Source of the DNA: Sabellastarte sp. h YS-2021
Taxonomy: Eukaryota; Annelida; Polychaeta; Sabellida; Sabellidae
NCBI GenBank assembly: GCA_964017235.1
Contig: OZ024929.1
Coordinates: 161,681,609 to 161,745,608 of the forward strand
Direction of reading: 5' to 3'
DNA: 64,000 nt
Part shown: piece by piece, positions 1 to 11,864 of the stretch
How the letters are laid out: each line of letters opens with the position of its first letter
Numbering within the stretch: position 1 is the stretch's first letter
Program-made: the position numbers and the translations under genes
Notes under the pieces: generated by a model
Database searches by the model: none
Told to the model about the DNA's origin: nothing
Seen by the model: only the letters and a program-made list of their open reading frames with translations

Positions 1-556
1 TTTTTTTTTTTGCGAGCGATCCTCTAGTTGATCCTAGAGGTTTGGGATGATAAACCAACCTGTAGGAAATCATGGGGTGGGAATCTTTTGGTGTGGTCAG
101 ATTTGACCTTCAATGACCCCTCCTTCAAGGTCAAACAAGGATAGCCAAACTTAAAAGTGCTTATAACTCGCTTATTATTGGTCCCAGAGGTTTGGTATGG
201 TAAACAGACAGGAAATCATGGGCTGTGAATCTGTTGATATGGTCCAATTTGACCTTGGAACCCTCCTTCAAGGTCAAATGAGGATAGCGAAAATTGAAAG
301 TGCCTACAACTCGCTTATTAATGGTGACAGAGATTTGGGATGGTAAACCATCCCATAGGAAATCATTGGCTCGGAATCTTTTGGTATGGTCAGATTTGAC
401 CTTTGGACCCCTCCTTCAAGGTCAAATGAGGACAGCCAAGCTTAAAAGGGCTTATAACTCATTTATAATTGGTCCTAGAGGTTTGGAATGGTAAACCGTA
501 GGAAATCATGGGCTGGGAATGTATTTGTGTGGTTAGATTTGACCTTGGACCCCTTC
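1..556 (-). repeat. A-type tandem repeat array (~147-bp unit), left copy
   Basis: At least four tandem units, spaced about 137-147 bp, each with the phrases 'gaccttggacccctccttcaaggtcaa', 'aacttaaaagtgc', 'ctagaggtttggga' and 'aaatcatgg'. It is the reverse complement of the array at 51170-53990. Each unit carries TTGACCTT and AAGGTCAAA, i.e. nuclear-receptor-type half-sites pointing outward. The array runs off the left edge, so its full length is unknown. Confidence 0.85.
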
Positions 557-846
557 TTCAAGGTCGAATGAGGATATTGCATTTGTAGTATTTCTTTAAA
601 TATGTTTTAACCTATTTTTTACACTTAAACAATTACCTTGTTATTTTCATTCATAATACCATTTACAGGGCACAACTTTTTTATCCTTTTCTTCTGTCAG
701 CTTCGGAATTTCTTTCGAACTTGCTGTTCAGTTACCATTTACTGTATTTCTGTACAGCCCTTTTCCTGATAATTATTCTGTCCTCCAATCACCTTCACAA
801 ATCAAAAACACTCAGTCAGCTGACACAGTGCCCGTTCACGGGCACT
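557..846 (-). mobile_element. terminal part of A-type element with end hairpin
   Basis: This single-copy stretch follows the A array and is the inverted counterpart of 50813-51060. Shared landmarks are 'aatatgttttaac', 'ccatttacagggcacaac', 'cttctgtcag' and 'cagtcagctgaca'. It finishes in a palindrome at 827-846 (AGTGCCCGT, 2-nt loop, ACGGGCACT). Similarity to the right-hand copy stops within a base or two of this hairpin, so the hairpin is probably the element end. No protein is encoded. Confidence 0.65.
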
Positions 847-964
847 CTCCTCTTGTTAATCTTATATGTTTGTAACGTCCTCGATGGCCAAACTTATTGC
901 CAAGTGTGGCATCCAATCACAGGTTGTCGCCTCTATGGGTTCAATGCCTCCAAGTGGCAATGCT

Positions 965-1200
965 GAGGGCCTGTCTGGGCCATGGTGATACAGTGGTAAC
1001 ACACTCGCCTCCCACCGCTTAGGCCTGTGGTTTAAATCCAAGACCATATATGGGAAAGTTGGTAGTTGCTTGCCGATGGTCGGAAGTTTACAGTACAGAA
1101 CCTTGGCCAACTGTATGTACTCACTGTACTGGTTTCCTGAGCCCTTAAAACTATATCGTGATATGACATATAAAGTGTTGAAAGTGACCCCAAATAAACT
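965..1200 (+). mobile_element. tRNA-derived SINE, family 2 (copy 1)
   Basis: It has a tRNA-like head with an A box (GTGATACAGTGGTAACAC, about 982-999) and a degenerate B box (TGTGGTTTAAATCC, about 1026-1039). The body shares 'gtagttgcttgccg', 'acagaaccttg', 'ccaactgtat', 'ggtttcct' and 'cgtgatatgac' with the inverted copy at 37631-37860, and the 3' part reads 'gtgttgaaagtgac…ccccaaataaa'. More diverged than the second copy. No target duplication found here. Confidence 0.7.
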
Positions 1201-1264
1201 AAATGTCCCAGTATGACCCTGACTTTTGGATGTAAATCCCCAAACTTTGACCTTTGGCTTATAT

Positions 1265-1440
1265 CTAGATGTTATACAAGTACATTATGTACCTGATACA
1301 GGTATGACATACAATTACATTATGGATCTTGTACATGTATGACAGATGATAACATTATGTACTTGATATAGGTAGTGTGATATGATTACATTATGTACCT
1401 TATATACATGTATACAAGTACTTTATGTACTTTACAGTTT
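1265..1440. repeat. degenerate ~50-bp tandem repeat
   Basis: Three to four imperfect units built around 'acattatgtac(c/t)tgata(c/t)aggtatgac'. The sequence is AT-rich and non-coding. From 1441 to 1611 I see nothing further. Confidence 0.5.
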
Positions 1441-2320
1441 ACACAGATTTTATTTTGTGTGACCCTGAAAAGTAAACATAATTACATGGGAAGATAATAT
1501 TACATTACTGTTACTGTTCTTATATTGTACTGTAAAAAATAAACAGTATTTTACAGACTAAACTTGTCTTTTTAGCTCTGTCATAAAATAGCATTTTCAA
1601 TGGCCTACTCTTATTATCTCCCGCCGGCACGCCAGGCAGGAGATTATAAAACACATTCCGTGCGTGCGTGTATGTGTCACGTTTTTAAAAAGGGCTGTAC
1701 ATCATACTGGTTGTTTCTCCTTGGCCTTTTCAATGTTTTATGACCTTATTGCTTATGTCGATCTTTTCATTTGATGCTGTTTTTTCAGACCTAGGTCCAT
1801 AGCTAAGTGAGTAATAGCAATGGTGGCTACTTTCAGTAAAGTGCTCATAACTCAAAAACGACTGCATTTAGAGCATTTCTGTAAAATATGTTGTTCAGCT
1901 ACTTTCTCCATGCCTAGAAGATGGTACCATTTTTAGGGGTTTATCTTGATAGCTAAGTGTGAGTAATAGCTATTTTCTGTTTTTAACAATGACCAAAATG
2001 AGTAAGTTGCTTTTATCTTTGTAACTGTAACTTACAATATTGGTCTCGAATATGTTGTTGAACAACTCCTTCATGTACTATATCATGGTGGGGTTTCCAA
2101 GGTGTAGCACCATAGATAGCTGAGTAATAGCTACACTAAGTTTAACATTTGACCATTGAGCAATTAATTATAACTCAAAAACTATTGAATATGCAGGATT
2201 TTTGTCAAATATGTTGTTCACCTACTTTTTGATGTACTGTGTCGTGGTGAATTTTCAGAGCTGTAAGTCCATAGCTAACTGAGTAATAGCTACTTTTAAA
2301 TTTCTTAATTTCAACATTCA

Positions 2321-5300
2321 ATACATCTTTTGTATTTAGTGCGCACCGCGGAGACGTCTTTTTTTGTAAATAACAAAAGAAACCCTGTTTGGTACATAAG
2401 TCTAGGCGAATATAAGAAGCTTTTAATATATATTGCAAGGAAACTAAATAATATCCACAATATGTGTAATCTGTGTTCCTATTACCAATGCTGTAGCTTG
2501 TATTTGCATGTTTATTGATAGTACGGGTATTATCGCCCATTTAGCGGGAATTATCGGCCCAGATTTATTGTGAGTTATTCCTATTTTACTGATATTTTAG
2601 TCCATTGTTGTTTTTCACTGTAGTGGCTGTCAATATCCCCTGAATATCATAGTCATTCTCCAGTTTCTGGTCATTCCAATTGTTGTTTTTTCACTGTTGT
2701 GAAATATCTACTGAATACAATTGACTATTTTGTTAGTCACTCCAATACTTTCCTTAAGCTTAAGGCCATCCCCTCTTCGATTCACTTTAGGGAAATTGTT
2801 TATTCTAGAGGCTCAGTGAGGAGTGTAGGGTGCCCGTGAGTCGCCCACGGGACGGAATTTAGAGTGGACAGACTGTGTCACATAGTAACTAACTAATTAG
2901 AATTAGGGCATACTGGTGTTACTCCTCACGGTCCTGTTCTTAGTTTAGGGAACTGGAGTGCAATGAGTACCATCCGCTGGTTGTTCCTCTTACTGTTGTT
3001 TTGGAGAAAGTCAGTAAGCAGTGATCCTAATGTGTTTATTCCGTTGTCTGCTCATGGTCTTACGTCATTACCACGCCCCTACAGACTCCACAGCTATGTC
3101 CTGAATACACATCTTTTCCCTTGTGTGGCTAAGCGTCATGGCCTTGCGACCTTATTGTTGCTTTGTGGTGACATCTCCCTTAATCCTGGACCAATCTCGT
3201 TTGGGGTGGTAAATTGCCGATCTGTAAGAAACAAGGGACCCTGCATCGATGATACTGTAACAGTACATTCTGTCGACATTCTTGCTGTCACTGAAACACA
3301 TATTCGCCAGGAGGAAACGGACAGCCTTCTACATTCCATCACCCCGACAGGCTTCAAATTCTGCCACAAACCCCGTATTCATGGCCGTGGTGGTGGTGTC
3401 GGATTTTTTATCAACAAAGCTATACAGTTTAGATCTGTGGACACACCTACTTTCAGTTCCTTTGAAAATGTTAGCATTGCAATTGGGTCGGCGGCTCAAC
3501 AGCCTGTGTTGACTTGTGTTTATCGTCCACCTGGCTCATGCTCTGAAAGTTTCCTGGACCAATTTCTCAATCTTTTAGAATATTTATCCTCTGTTTCTCC
3601 CTCTTTCCTAATTTGTGGGGATTTCAATATTCATGTGGATACTTCTTCAAATGATAGTATCAAATTCCAGAACTGTTTAGAATCATGCAATATAACACAA
3701 AATGTTCAAACGGCTACCCATCTACATGGTCATATCCTAGACCTTGTTCTTACTCCTACTGATGCCAGTGTCATCTCTAATGTACGAGTTGCTGAATTTA
3801 TTTCTGATCATGCTCTTGTCCTTGCTCAGCTTGACTCAGTTAATCCTCCTTCACATAAGGCAAAAGTTGTCACTTTCAGGAGGTATCATAAAATTGACAT
3901 GGACAGTTTTCGTAAGGATTTGGGAAATAGCGCATTCGTAAAATGCCCTGGTGATACAGTCAGTGGTTTGTGTGAACAATACTTAGATGATTTGAGCAAA
4001 TTGCTCAACAAGCATGCACCATTGGTTACTCGCACTTTTACTAAGCAAGCTACTGGTTGGCTATCTGACACCTACAGGCTGGCAAAAACCATCAGGCGAC
4101 AGCTGGAACGAATCTGGCGTAAAGATAAATCTGCCTATAATCGAGCTAGACTTCGAAGACAGATTGGTCGCTGCAATTCACTGGTCAACAAAGATAAGGC
4201 AAATTACTTCAGAAACCTGGTCAAAGAAAATACCAATGACTCCAAGAAGCTATGGCAGGTCTTGCGTTCCGCACTGCACTCTAGTCCTGAAGCAGTACTC
4301 CCTTCTCATGAATCTAAGAAAGGTCTTGCTGACCGGTTTGTCACTTTCTTCAGTGACAAAATAGATAAAATCAGAAACTCATTTTCCTCTAGTGACTCAT
4401 TCACTCTGCCTCCTCCACCTGATGTACCCAATTTCAGCTGCTTTAAACAAGTTTCTCAAGAGGAAATTAGAAAAATTATCATGAAGTCACCCACTAAATC
4501 TTGTTTGTTAGACCCATGGCCTACATTTCTTGTTAAGGAATGTATTGATATTTTACTGCCCTCTATCACCAGGCTTGTTAACTGCTCGTTGTCAGAAGGT
4601 GTTGTACCTGATGAATTCAAGAAGGCTATTGTAACCCCATTGATTAAAAAGTCATCACTACCACCCAATGACTTAAAAAACTACAGACCTGTTTCTGGGT
4701 TGGGCTTCATATCCAAACTGGTTGAACGTGTTGTTGCTTCTCAGTTGAATGACCATGTTAGTTTGAACGGACTGGAGAATGTCAGGCAATCTGCCTACAA
4801 ACTAGGTCACTCAACTGAATCTGCATTGCTTTCAATTAAGAATGATGTTCATTTGGCTTTTGCTAAAGGTGAGGCTACTGCTGTCGTTCTCTTGGATCAA
4901 TCAGCAGCGTTTGATACTATTGATCATGATACGCTACTTAATTCTCTTAGCTCCTGGTTTGGTGTGAGCGGGGTTGTCCTCGATTGGTTTAAGTCTTATC
5001 TCTCAGACCGTGTTCAGTGCATTAAGATTGGGTCAATTTTATCTGATGCCAAAAAGTTATTGTATGGTGTGCCTCAAGGCTCTGTCCTGGGGCCAATCCT
5101 TTTTTCACTCTATACTACTCCACTGAGTAAAGTCATACAGAATCATCCTGGTATTAGTTTCCAGTTCTACGCTGATGACACACAATTGTATGTACACCTC
5201 ACACATAAAAATGTTGCCTCGGCCCTTGATAAGCTGTCACACTGCCTTGAAGACGTAAAGAAATGGCTCTCTACAAATAAGCTCAAGCTAAATCCAGATA

Positions 5301-6191
5301 AGACCGAATTCATTGTGTTTGGCTCAAAGTCTCAGCGCGAAAAACTTAATCAGTCCTTCCCGGTCAACATACTTGGTAATCTCATATCACCAACAGATGC
5401 AGTTAGGAACCTTGGTGTCTGGTTTGATTCTGATTTCTCATTCTCTTGCCATGTTAGGAAGGTCTGCAAGGCTTGTTTTGCTCATGTCCGGGATCTTAAG
5501 CGACTCCGAGGACATCTGACACATGAAGCTACTCTTATGGCTGCCAATGCTCTGGTCGGAAGTCGACTAGATTACTGTAACTCTCTGTTCAGAGGTCTCT
5601 CAGCTCTAGATCTGCGCAAACTTCAATGTGTTCAAAATAGCCTGGCCAGAATTGTTGCCAACACCACCAAGTACTCACACATCACTCCAGTTAGAAAAGC
5701 ACTACATTGGTTGCCAATTAAGTACCGTTCTATCTTTAAGACTGCCATGTTGGTATATAAGTTCCTACACAGTGGTAACCCCAAATACTTTGAACTCTTC
5801 CTCATTCCCAGACATAGTGCATATAACACTCGTCGAAGTCAATCTGATGGCATATTTCTTGAGGTTCCCCACTTTGGTTCAATTTTCAAGTCTCGAAAAC
5901 ATTTTGGACTCAGTTTTGCGTATGACGCACCTATGATTTGGAATGACCTTCCTGATGAGGTCCGCTCTGCAAACTCACTTGCCTCTTTCAGGTCAAAGTT
6001 GAAGTCATACCTCTTTGGAAAAGCATACCCACCCTAAATTTCCAATCTCCTTTCTGCTTTCTCCGCGGTGCTGACCCCTGCAATGTCTCTGGTTTTTGAA
6101 TATTGAACAATGTTTTTGTGTGATGCGCCTTAGAGTCATTCTTTTGACAGAGATTAAGCGCTATAAAAGTGCTATTAGAATTAGAATTAGA
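2321..6191 (+). mobile_element. full-length-looking LINE (CR1/L2-like group)
   Basis: This non-LTR retrotransposon is inserted in a B-array unit. The unit breaks off after ATTCA (2316-2320) and resumes with ATTCA (6192-6196), giving a likely 5-bp target duplication. The 3' end has 'gagattaagcgctataaaagtgc' followed by an (ATTAGA)n tail, as in CR1/L2-type elements. About 640 bp precede the ORF and could be 5'UTR. One uninterrupted ORF is present, so the insertion is probably recent. Confidence 0.8.
2963..6037 (+). CDS. LINE ORF: 2A-like motif, APE endonuclease, reverse transcriptase
   Basis: The protein is 1024 aa and unbroken. Residues 1-20 are hydrophobic and signal-like (MSTIRWLFLLLLFWRKS). 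GDISLNPGP at residues 69-77 matches the 2A ribosome-skipping core D(V/I)ExNPGP except for Ser in place of Glu; skipping would fall between G76 and P77. An APE-type endonuclease follows (about 80-292) with VTETHI, YRPPGS, CGDFN and SDHALV. The reverse transcriptase (about 550-800) has LDQSAAFDTID, GVPQGSVLGP and FYADD at 735-739, so the catalytic Asp pair is kept. The C-terminal region has the HWLPIKYR and YAPMIWN-like blocks typical of CR1/L2-type LINEs. No gag-like ORF1 was found upstream. 2A-like sequences at this position are documented in some animal CR1/L2/Crack LINEs. Assignment to one clade is uncertain. Confidence 0.9.
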   Translation: MSTIRWLFLLLLFWRKSVSSDPNVFIPLSAHGLTSLPRPYRLHSYVLNTHLFPCVAKRHGLATLLLLCGDISLNPGPISFGVVNCRSVRNKGPCIDDTVTVHSVDILAVTETHIRQEETDSLLHSITPTGFKFCHKPRIHGRGGGVGFFINKAIQFRSVDTPTFSSFENVSIAIGSAAQQPVLTCVYRPPGSCSESFLDQFLNLLEYLSSVSPSFLICGDFNIHVDTSSNDSIKFQNCLESCNITQNVQTATHLHGHILDLVLTPTDASVISNVRVAEFISDHALVLAQLDSVNPPSHKAKVVTFRRYHKIDMDSFRKDLGNSAFVKCPGDTVSGLCEQYLDDLSKLLNKHAPLVTRTFTKQATGWLSDTYRLAKTIRRQLERIWRKDKSAYNRARLRRQIGRCNSLVNKDKANYFRNLVKENTNDSKKLWQVLRSALHSSPEAVLPSHESKKGLADRFVTFFSDKIDKIRNSFSSSDSFTLPPPPDVPNFSCFKQVSQEEIRKIIMKSPTKSCLLDPWPTFLVKECIDILLPSITRLVNCSLSEGVVPDEFKKAIVTPLIKKSSLPPNDLKNYRPVSGLGFISKLVERVVASQLNDHVSLNGLENVRQSAYKLGHSTESALLSIKNDVHLAFAKGEATAVVLLDQSAAFDTIDHDTLLNSLSSWFGVSGVVLDWFKSYLSDRVQCIKIGSILSDAKKLLYGVPQGSVLGPILFSLYTTPLSKVIQNHPGISFQFYADDTQLYVHLTHKNVASALDKLSHCLEDVKKWLSTNKLKLNPDKTEFIVFGSKSQREKLNQSFPVNILGNLISPTDAVRNLGVWFDSDFSFSCHVRKVCKACFAHVRDLKRLRGHLTHEATLMAANALVGSRLDYCNSLFRGLSALDLRKLQCVQNSLARIVANTTKYSHITPVRKALHWLPIKYRSIFKTAMLVYKFLHSGNPKYFELFLIPRHSAYNTRRSQSDGIFLEVPHFGSIFKSRKHFGLSFAYDAPMIWNDLPDEVRSANSLASFRSKLKSYLFGKAYPP

Positions 6192-6792
6192 ATTCAGTAA
6201 ATCACTTATACCTCCCAAACTATTGAATTTAGGGAATTATTGTCAGATATGTTAATCAGTTACTTTTTAATGTTCTGTGTCGTGGAAAAGTTTAGAGCTG
6301 TATCTCCATAGCTAACTCAGTAATGGCTACTTTGAATTTCAACATTGAGTAAAATCACTTATAACTCCAAAACTATTGAATTTAGAGAATTATTGTCAAA
6401 TATGTTGTTCACCTACTTTTTGATGTATTGTGTAATGGCAAATTTTGAGACCTGTAGGTCCATAGGTAACTGAGTAATAGCTACTTTGATCGTTCTCCAT
6501 TGAGTAAATCATTTATAACTGCAAAACTATTACATTTAGAGAATTTTGGTCAAATATGTTGTTCACCTACTTTTTAATGTTCTGTATTGTGGCAAAGTTT
6601 CAGAGCTGTAAGTCCATAGCTAACTGAGTAATAGCTACTTTGATTGTTTTCCTTTCAGTAAGTCACTTTTAACGGCAAAACTTTTGAATTTAGAGGATTC
6701 TTGTCAAGTATGTTCTTCACCTACTTTTTGATGTATAATTGTGTAATGGCAAATTTTGAGAGCTGTAGGTCCATAGCTAATTGAGTAATAGC

Positions 6793-7181
6793 TAGGGCTG
6801 TAATCATTAGTGATTTCTGTAGATCGAGGATCGACTGTTAGATGCGAGTTGAACTCAAGTTGAACTCGAGTAAATTACACAAATATAAATAAAATAACAA
6901 TGTCCAAATATTGTAATTAAGGGATCCGCCATTACGTACAGATCTATATGAGCACTTTATGGAACAGCCACGTAAATCAGGGAAATAAAAAAACGACCAT
7001 TGCTCATTGATTTTTACGTCTTTGTGGTTAAAAAAATTGCAAAAGTGGTAGTTTGTAACAAGATTAGTATATCATTATATATTTCTTAAAAACTCGAGTT
7101 TAAATTGCGTAAACCGATGTGATCCCCAAATATCGCCCATCGAGTTACGACTCGAGTTTCGGTCAACTCGTTACAGCACTA
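6793..7181. mobile_element. hAT-type MITE with 8-bp target duplication
   Basis: The termini are TAGGGCTGTAA and, inverted, TTACAGCACTA (10 of 11 match). The flanks are identical 8-mers GTAATAGC at 6785-6792 and 7182-7189, the length made by hAT transposases. The interior is 389 bp, non-coding, with several 'actcgagt' repeats. It sits in a B-array unit directly beside the DIRS insertion. Confidence 0.85.
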
Positions 7182-7583
7182 GTAATAGCTATTTTATTAC
7201 GCTACAATAGCTTACCATGTGGGACTTAATGCTGTTCTCGGGTTGCCACACCCGGGGCCAACGTCTTAGAAAAAAAGATCGTTCTTGTTAGCCACCGGAT
7301 ATACTGGTAGTTGTTGTCACGTGATAACTTCTGACCAATCGCCCTACTTTCTCGTTGGCCACGATTGACTGGTAGCAGTTTGTAAATATACAGACATTTT
7401 CATTTATTTCTCAGTCTTTAAGTATTGTTGGAGGCTAATATTTGAATATTTCATTTCATATATTTCATAGATTGTTCTGTAAAATTATTGATTTCACAAC
7501 TTAAGTATTTTCCTTACAATCCGCGTGTTTTGAGTTTTCTCGGTTCAGGCAATTTCAATTGTACGTCTTTTTATTGCGTTAAA

Positions 7584-8624
7584 ATGTCTCTCCATCAAGC
7601 AAACAAAGACAAACCGAGAGCTCAGAAATGCCGCCATTTTTGCTTCAGTTTTGATAATCATAACTACTGCCCTACCTGTAGGGAGGCTGGCAAGGGAGAT
7701 GACCCCTGTGTCACCTTTGAAGCACCCTGCCATATTTGCATGTCTCTCACTGATGAGCAATTGCAAAAAATTCAAAACAGGAAGCGGTACTTAAAAAAGC
7801 AAAAAGTGGAAACTAGTTCTAAAGATGAACTAGATCTCTTGGGTGAAGGCGATGGGGACTCTTTTACTGGTTCCAATGCAGACCTAGAGAGTGCTGCTGA
7901 TAACCTCTTTACCTCACCCCTGCCAGTTCTTAAGGAGCTGGAACATCAGGCTAGACAAAATATTTCAACCCTCAATTTCACCACTGCCTTTGCCAAAACC
8001 TCTTCTTCTTGCAATGCTTCCTTGGAAAAGTGCCAACATAGCATTAAGTCAACTGTCAAGAAGATAAAATCTCAGATCCAGAAAGGTGCCAATCGTGAGA
8101 AAGCAGCAAAGCGCGGATATGAGGAAGTTGCTGAGTACTTGGATTTTTGGAACAAGACGGTTCTTGTTCAACATAGAGCTCTTACCTGTCTCAGCAAATC
8201 TCTAGCCCATATTCTCCAGAGGGAATTATATTCCATGGCTAATACCGGCTTGCTTAGGCGTGAAGCCGAAATGACTCTATTACATCCCCAGCTAGGGGAA
8301 ACGAGACGCCAAGAACTTAGGAACTCGTCCTTCTGGGACTCCTCCTTGTGCGAGTCTCAACTCGTAAAGGAAGGTGAGGACTTCCTTCTCAAAAAAGGCA
8401 CCTCAAAAGATTCTCAGGGTTTCGCACCCTACCAGAATAAGCCCTTTCGTGGCCCCCACAAGAAAAGAGGCTCCTACAGGAAACACCCCTATGGGGGCAA
8501 TACCTCTCAAAGCAGTAACCAATCCTTTCCCTCGGGAAGAGGAAAATCCAACTTCAGAGGCTCCAGGGGTCGTTTTCGACCCCACAATAGGGGAAGGGGG
8601 CGTGGAAACCCCCCTTCTCAATGA
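7584..8624 (+). pseudogene. DIRS copy 1 gag-like region (fossil)
   Basis: This is the N-terminal cysteine/histidine-rich part (CRHFCFSF, YCPTCR, CHIC) followed by charged sequence and an Arg/Gly-rich tail (GRGRGN) that suggests nucleic-acid binding. It is shorter than the matching region of copy 2 at 59126-61285. The start is taken at the ATG that begins MSLHQANKDK, which both copies share. It is reported only as a fossil part of the element. Confidence 0.75.
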
Positions 8625-8690
8625 CTCCTCCAAAGCCTCACTCAGTCCACCAGTAGGAAGTCACCTCTTCAAGAGAGACTGGCTAATAAA

Positions 8691-9872
8691 TAGTGATCTC
8701 AACGGGTATCCGGATATCCGGGTACCCAAACCATGAATGTTTACCCGAATCCGAAATCACATACCCGAGTACCCGAATCTAATTAAGCTTTATTTCTGTC
8801 AATATCGCCCAAGTTGGCTGACCAAGTACAGACGTATCTGGACTTCATTAATTCACTTAAAAATGAAACTACCGTAGCCGCGCTCCGTAACGCTCATGCT
8901 TTTGAAAGCGCCCATCCACAATCTTACGTTATCGCTCATATGTCGTTTCGAGGTAAACTGTCTCCATATAAACCCAATAATCGGTGAAATATTATTAATT
9001 TATATCAATTTTCAACAACAGTTTCCTTATTTTAGCAGTTATGACAACTTTTATTGCATCGAGATTTGTTTACCAACTGCATATTTTACTTCCAGTCGGT
9101 GTGTGCTAAAACGCGGTTTCCCTAAATTCGGGTTATTTTTTTTCGAAACGCCCGGCTGGTTTTCATTGTTGTAAACGCCCATCCCCAACTTTCACAAATA
9201 TTTGGTCACATTGCCCATGGGCGTTACAGAGCGCGCCTACGGTATTCAATTAAAATGCAAAAGAATATTGTTTTCTCACCCTTGTTCACCACTTATAGTA
9301 TTTTATTTGTCTTTTATTTTGGTTGTTTATGCATTGTTAAATGCCGATACCCTTTGAAAATCGTCAGTATATTGACACAGTTATGTAATTCCGAGTACAT
9401 GAAACGTTGTATATATTGCCTATATAATGACATGCACACCTCAAATAAATGAAAGTACGATATTTTCAAACAGTAGTTCATAATTTAGCATCAATAAAAT
9501 TCACTTACCTGCCTGAAGAAAAAATAAAGTTTCAATTCTGAAACTACATTCGAGCAACAGTAAATGCTTTACTGATAGGTCATGTGACTCCACTTTTATG
9601 GACACTGCAATAAACAACCGTGTTTTGAATGTACAGAAATCTTTTCTTGGTTAACATTTCTTCTGTGTCGGACTGTTTTGAATGCAAAAAAGGTGGCTGA
9701 CGAGAAATAAAGCAAATGGTTGGATCCCATTATTTGTGTAAGTTTTAAGTTTGTAAATGTGGAGATTTTTGTACTATCACATATTATCGCCCATCGGCGC
9801 GAGTACCCAGGTACCCGCCCGCTGAAATCAATACCTACCCGGTCCCACCAAAAGGGTATTTTGAGAACACTA
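8691..9872. mobile_element. hAT-type non-autonomous element inside DIRS copy 1
   Basis: The flanks are identical 8-mers CTAATAAA at 8683-8690 and 9873-9880. The ends are TAGTGATCTCAA and, inverted, TTGAGAACACTA. Subterminal sequence is rich in GGGTACCCG/CCCGAATCCG-type motifs near both ends. Copy 2 of the DIRS element has the empty site, which confirms the insertion. No transposase is recognisable. It carries a further MITE at 8870-9244. Confidence 0.85.
8870..9244. mobile_element. MITE nested inside the hAT element
   Basis: The 24-bp terminal inverted repeats begin TACCGTAGCCGCGCTC at 8870-8893 and match 9221-9244 inverted with two mismatches. If the outer TA is the target duplication, the ends would be CCGTAG…CTACGG with TA flanks, which would suit a Tc1/mariner-type MITE. 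The family is not certain. The interior is about 330 bp and non-coding. Confidence 0.75.
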
Positions 9873-9889
9873 CTAATAAACAAATGTTC

Positions 9890-11864
9890 TCAAAACGTGT
9901 TAAACATTATCACCAATGGCTACGTTCTGCCATTCCGTTCAAAGCCAAACTTGATCAGATTTCCTCTGATTCTATCAGAGTACAAGGCCCAACAAAAAGA
10001 CCAAGCCTTGGCCACTTGTATCCAGTCTCTCTTGTCAAAGAACGCTATCGAAAGGGTGAAAAACGTAAAATCTCTCGGGTTTTACAGTCGCCTGTTCCTA
10101 GTACCCAAGCCTCACCAAAGGTGGAGGCCAGTCATAGACTTAAGCAGGCTCAACACTTTTCTACATGTAGAAAAGTTCAAAATGGAAACCCCGGAGTCCA
10201 TCAGGACTTCCCTGGTCCCAGGGGAGTGGGTATCGTCGATAGACCTGTCAGACGCATACCTTCACATCCCCATCCATCCAAACTCAAGGAAGTACCTAAG
10301 GTTTTGCTACAAGGCCCAGGCGTTCCAGTTCACCTCCCTACCTTTCGGACTGGCCACAGCCCCCCAGGTCTTTACGATGATCGTAAAGGAAGTGAAACTA
10401 ATGGCCCTCTCAAGAGGACTCAGAATTCACCAATACCTGGACGACTGGCTGATCAGGTCCCAGTCTCAGGAGGAATCCCAAAGGGACACACAGACAGTGG
10501 TAGACCTCACCCAATCCTTGGGTTGGATAATCAACCAAGAAAAATCAGAACTGAAACCTACTCAGGTGTTTTCGTTCGTGGGCTACAAATACCACCTAGA
10601 TTCAGCCCTTGTAAGACCCACTCACGAGAGATGTCTCAAACTTCAGGATTTGATCCTACAACTCAAGTCAAAACGTGTTTTGACTGCAAGATGTTTGATG
10701 TCTCTAATTGGGTTGCTAGCCTCAACGGAGAAAATGGTCCCGGAGGGACGCCTTCACATGAGGCCCTTTCAGTTTCATCTCAAGCAGCACTGGAGATATC
10801 CTCAGTCGCTGGACAACCTCCTTCCTTGGACAGAAGCCATTGTAGCCCACCTAGATTGGTGGCAAAACCCCTCAAATGTGATGAAAGGCGCAGACCTTCA
10901 TCCCAAGGACCACAGTATCCAACTCTTTACCGACGCCTCAAACGAAGGTTGGGGCGCTCACTTAGATCAAAATTCTACAAAAGGGCTGTGGTCAGAGCGG
11001 GAAAAAAGGCTACACATAAATGTCCTGGAATTGAAGGCGGTCTCCCTGGCCCTTCGGGACTTCAAGGACCAGTGCCAGAATCAAACAGTGTTAGTTGCGA
11101 CGGACAACTCAACAGTGGTAGCCTACATCAACAAGCAGGGGGGAACTCACTCAGCAGAGATGTGCGCTCTCCTGTGGAAAATCATGACCTGGTGCCATCA
11201 CTACCATATAACATTGAAAGCCAGGCACATTCCAGGGTGTCTGAATGTGATGGCCGACCTGCTATCCAGGTCCAACCAAGTGCAGTCAACAGAATGGTCT
11301 CTGCACCCACAGGTCTTCAAGCAAATCTGCCAGAAGTGGTTCACCCCTCATGTAGACTTATTCGCCACTCACCTAAACCACAAACTCCCTCTATATGTGT
11401 CTCCTATCCCAGACCCAAGGGCCTGGAACATAGATGCTCTGAACATAAACTGGACCAACCTCACGGCCTACGCCTACCCTCCTACGGCTCTCCTTCACAA
11501 GGTGATCCAAAAGATCAAGCAATGCCATTGCCTGATCATCGTGATAGCCCCAGGCTGGCCAGGGATGCCCTGGTTTTGGGACCTAGTGCAGCTCTCAACA
11601 GAGATCCCACTACAACTCCCAGTGTCAATGACCCTACTCAAACAGTCCCACAAGTATGTGTTCCACAACAACCCACAACAGCTGAACCTCCACGCCTGGT
11701 GTCTAGGAGCAGACAACTCCAAGAACAAGGCTTCTCTGTGGAGGTGGCAGAGAGAATTGCTGCCCCTCAGCGGTCATCAACAAGGACCATCTACAGGTCA
11801 AAGTGGGCCCTATTTGAAAAATGGTGCAGAGAAAATTCGGTGGATTTCTCCACTCCATCTGTGA
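9890..11864 (+). pseudogene. DIRS copy 1 reverse transcriptase-RNase H region (fossil)
   Basis: The RT motifs seen are SSIDLSDAYLHIPI, LPFGLATAPQVF and QYLDDW (the YxDD box). They are followed by RNase H (LFTDASNEGWGAHL, LELKAVSLAL, ATDNSTVVAYINKQGG) and a C-terminal stretch ending in APGWPGMPWFW, found after RNase H in DIRS-type pol. The region overlaps, in another frame, the frame that continues into the recombinase. Overlap of these two genes is known in DIRS elements. Confidence 0.85.
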
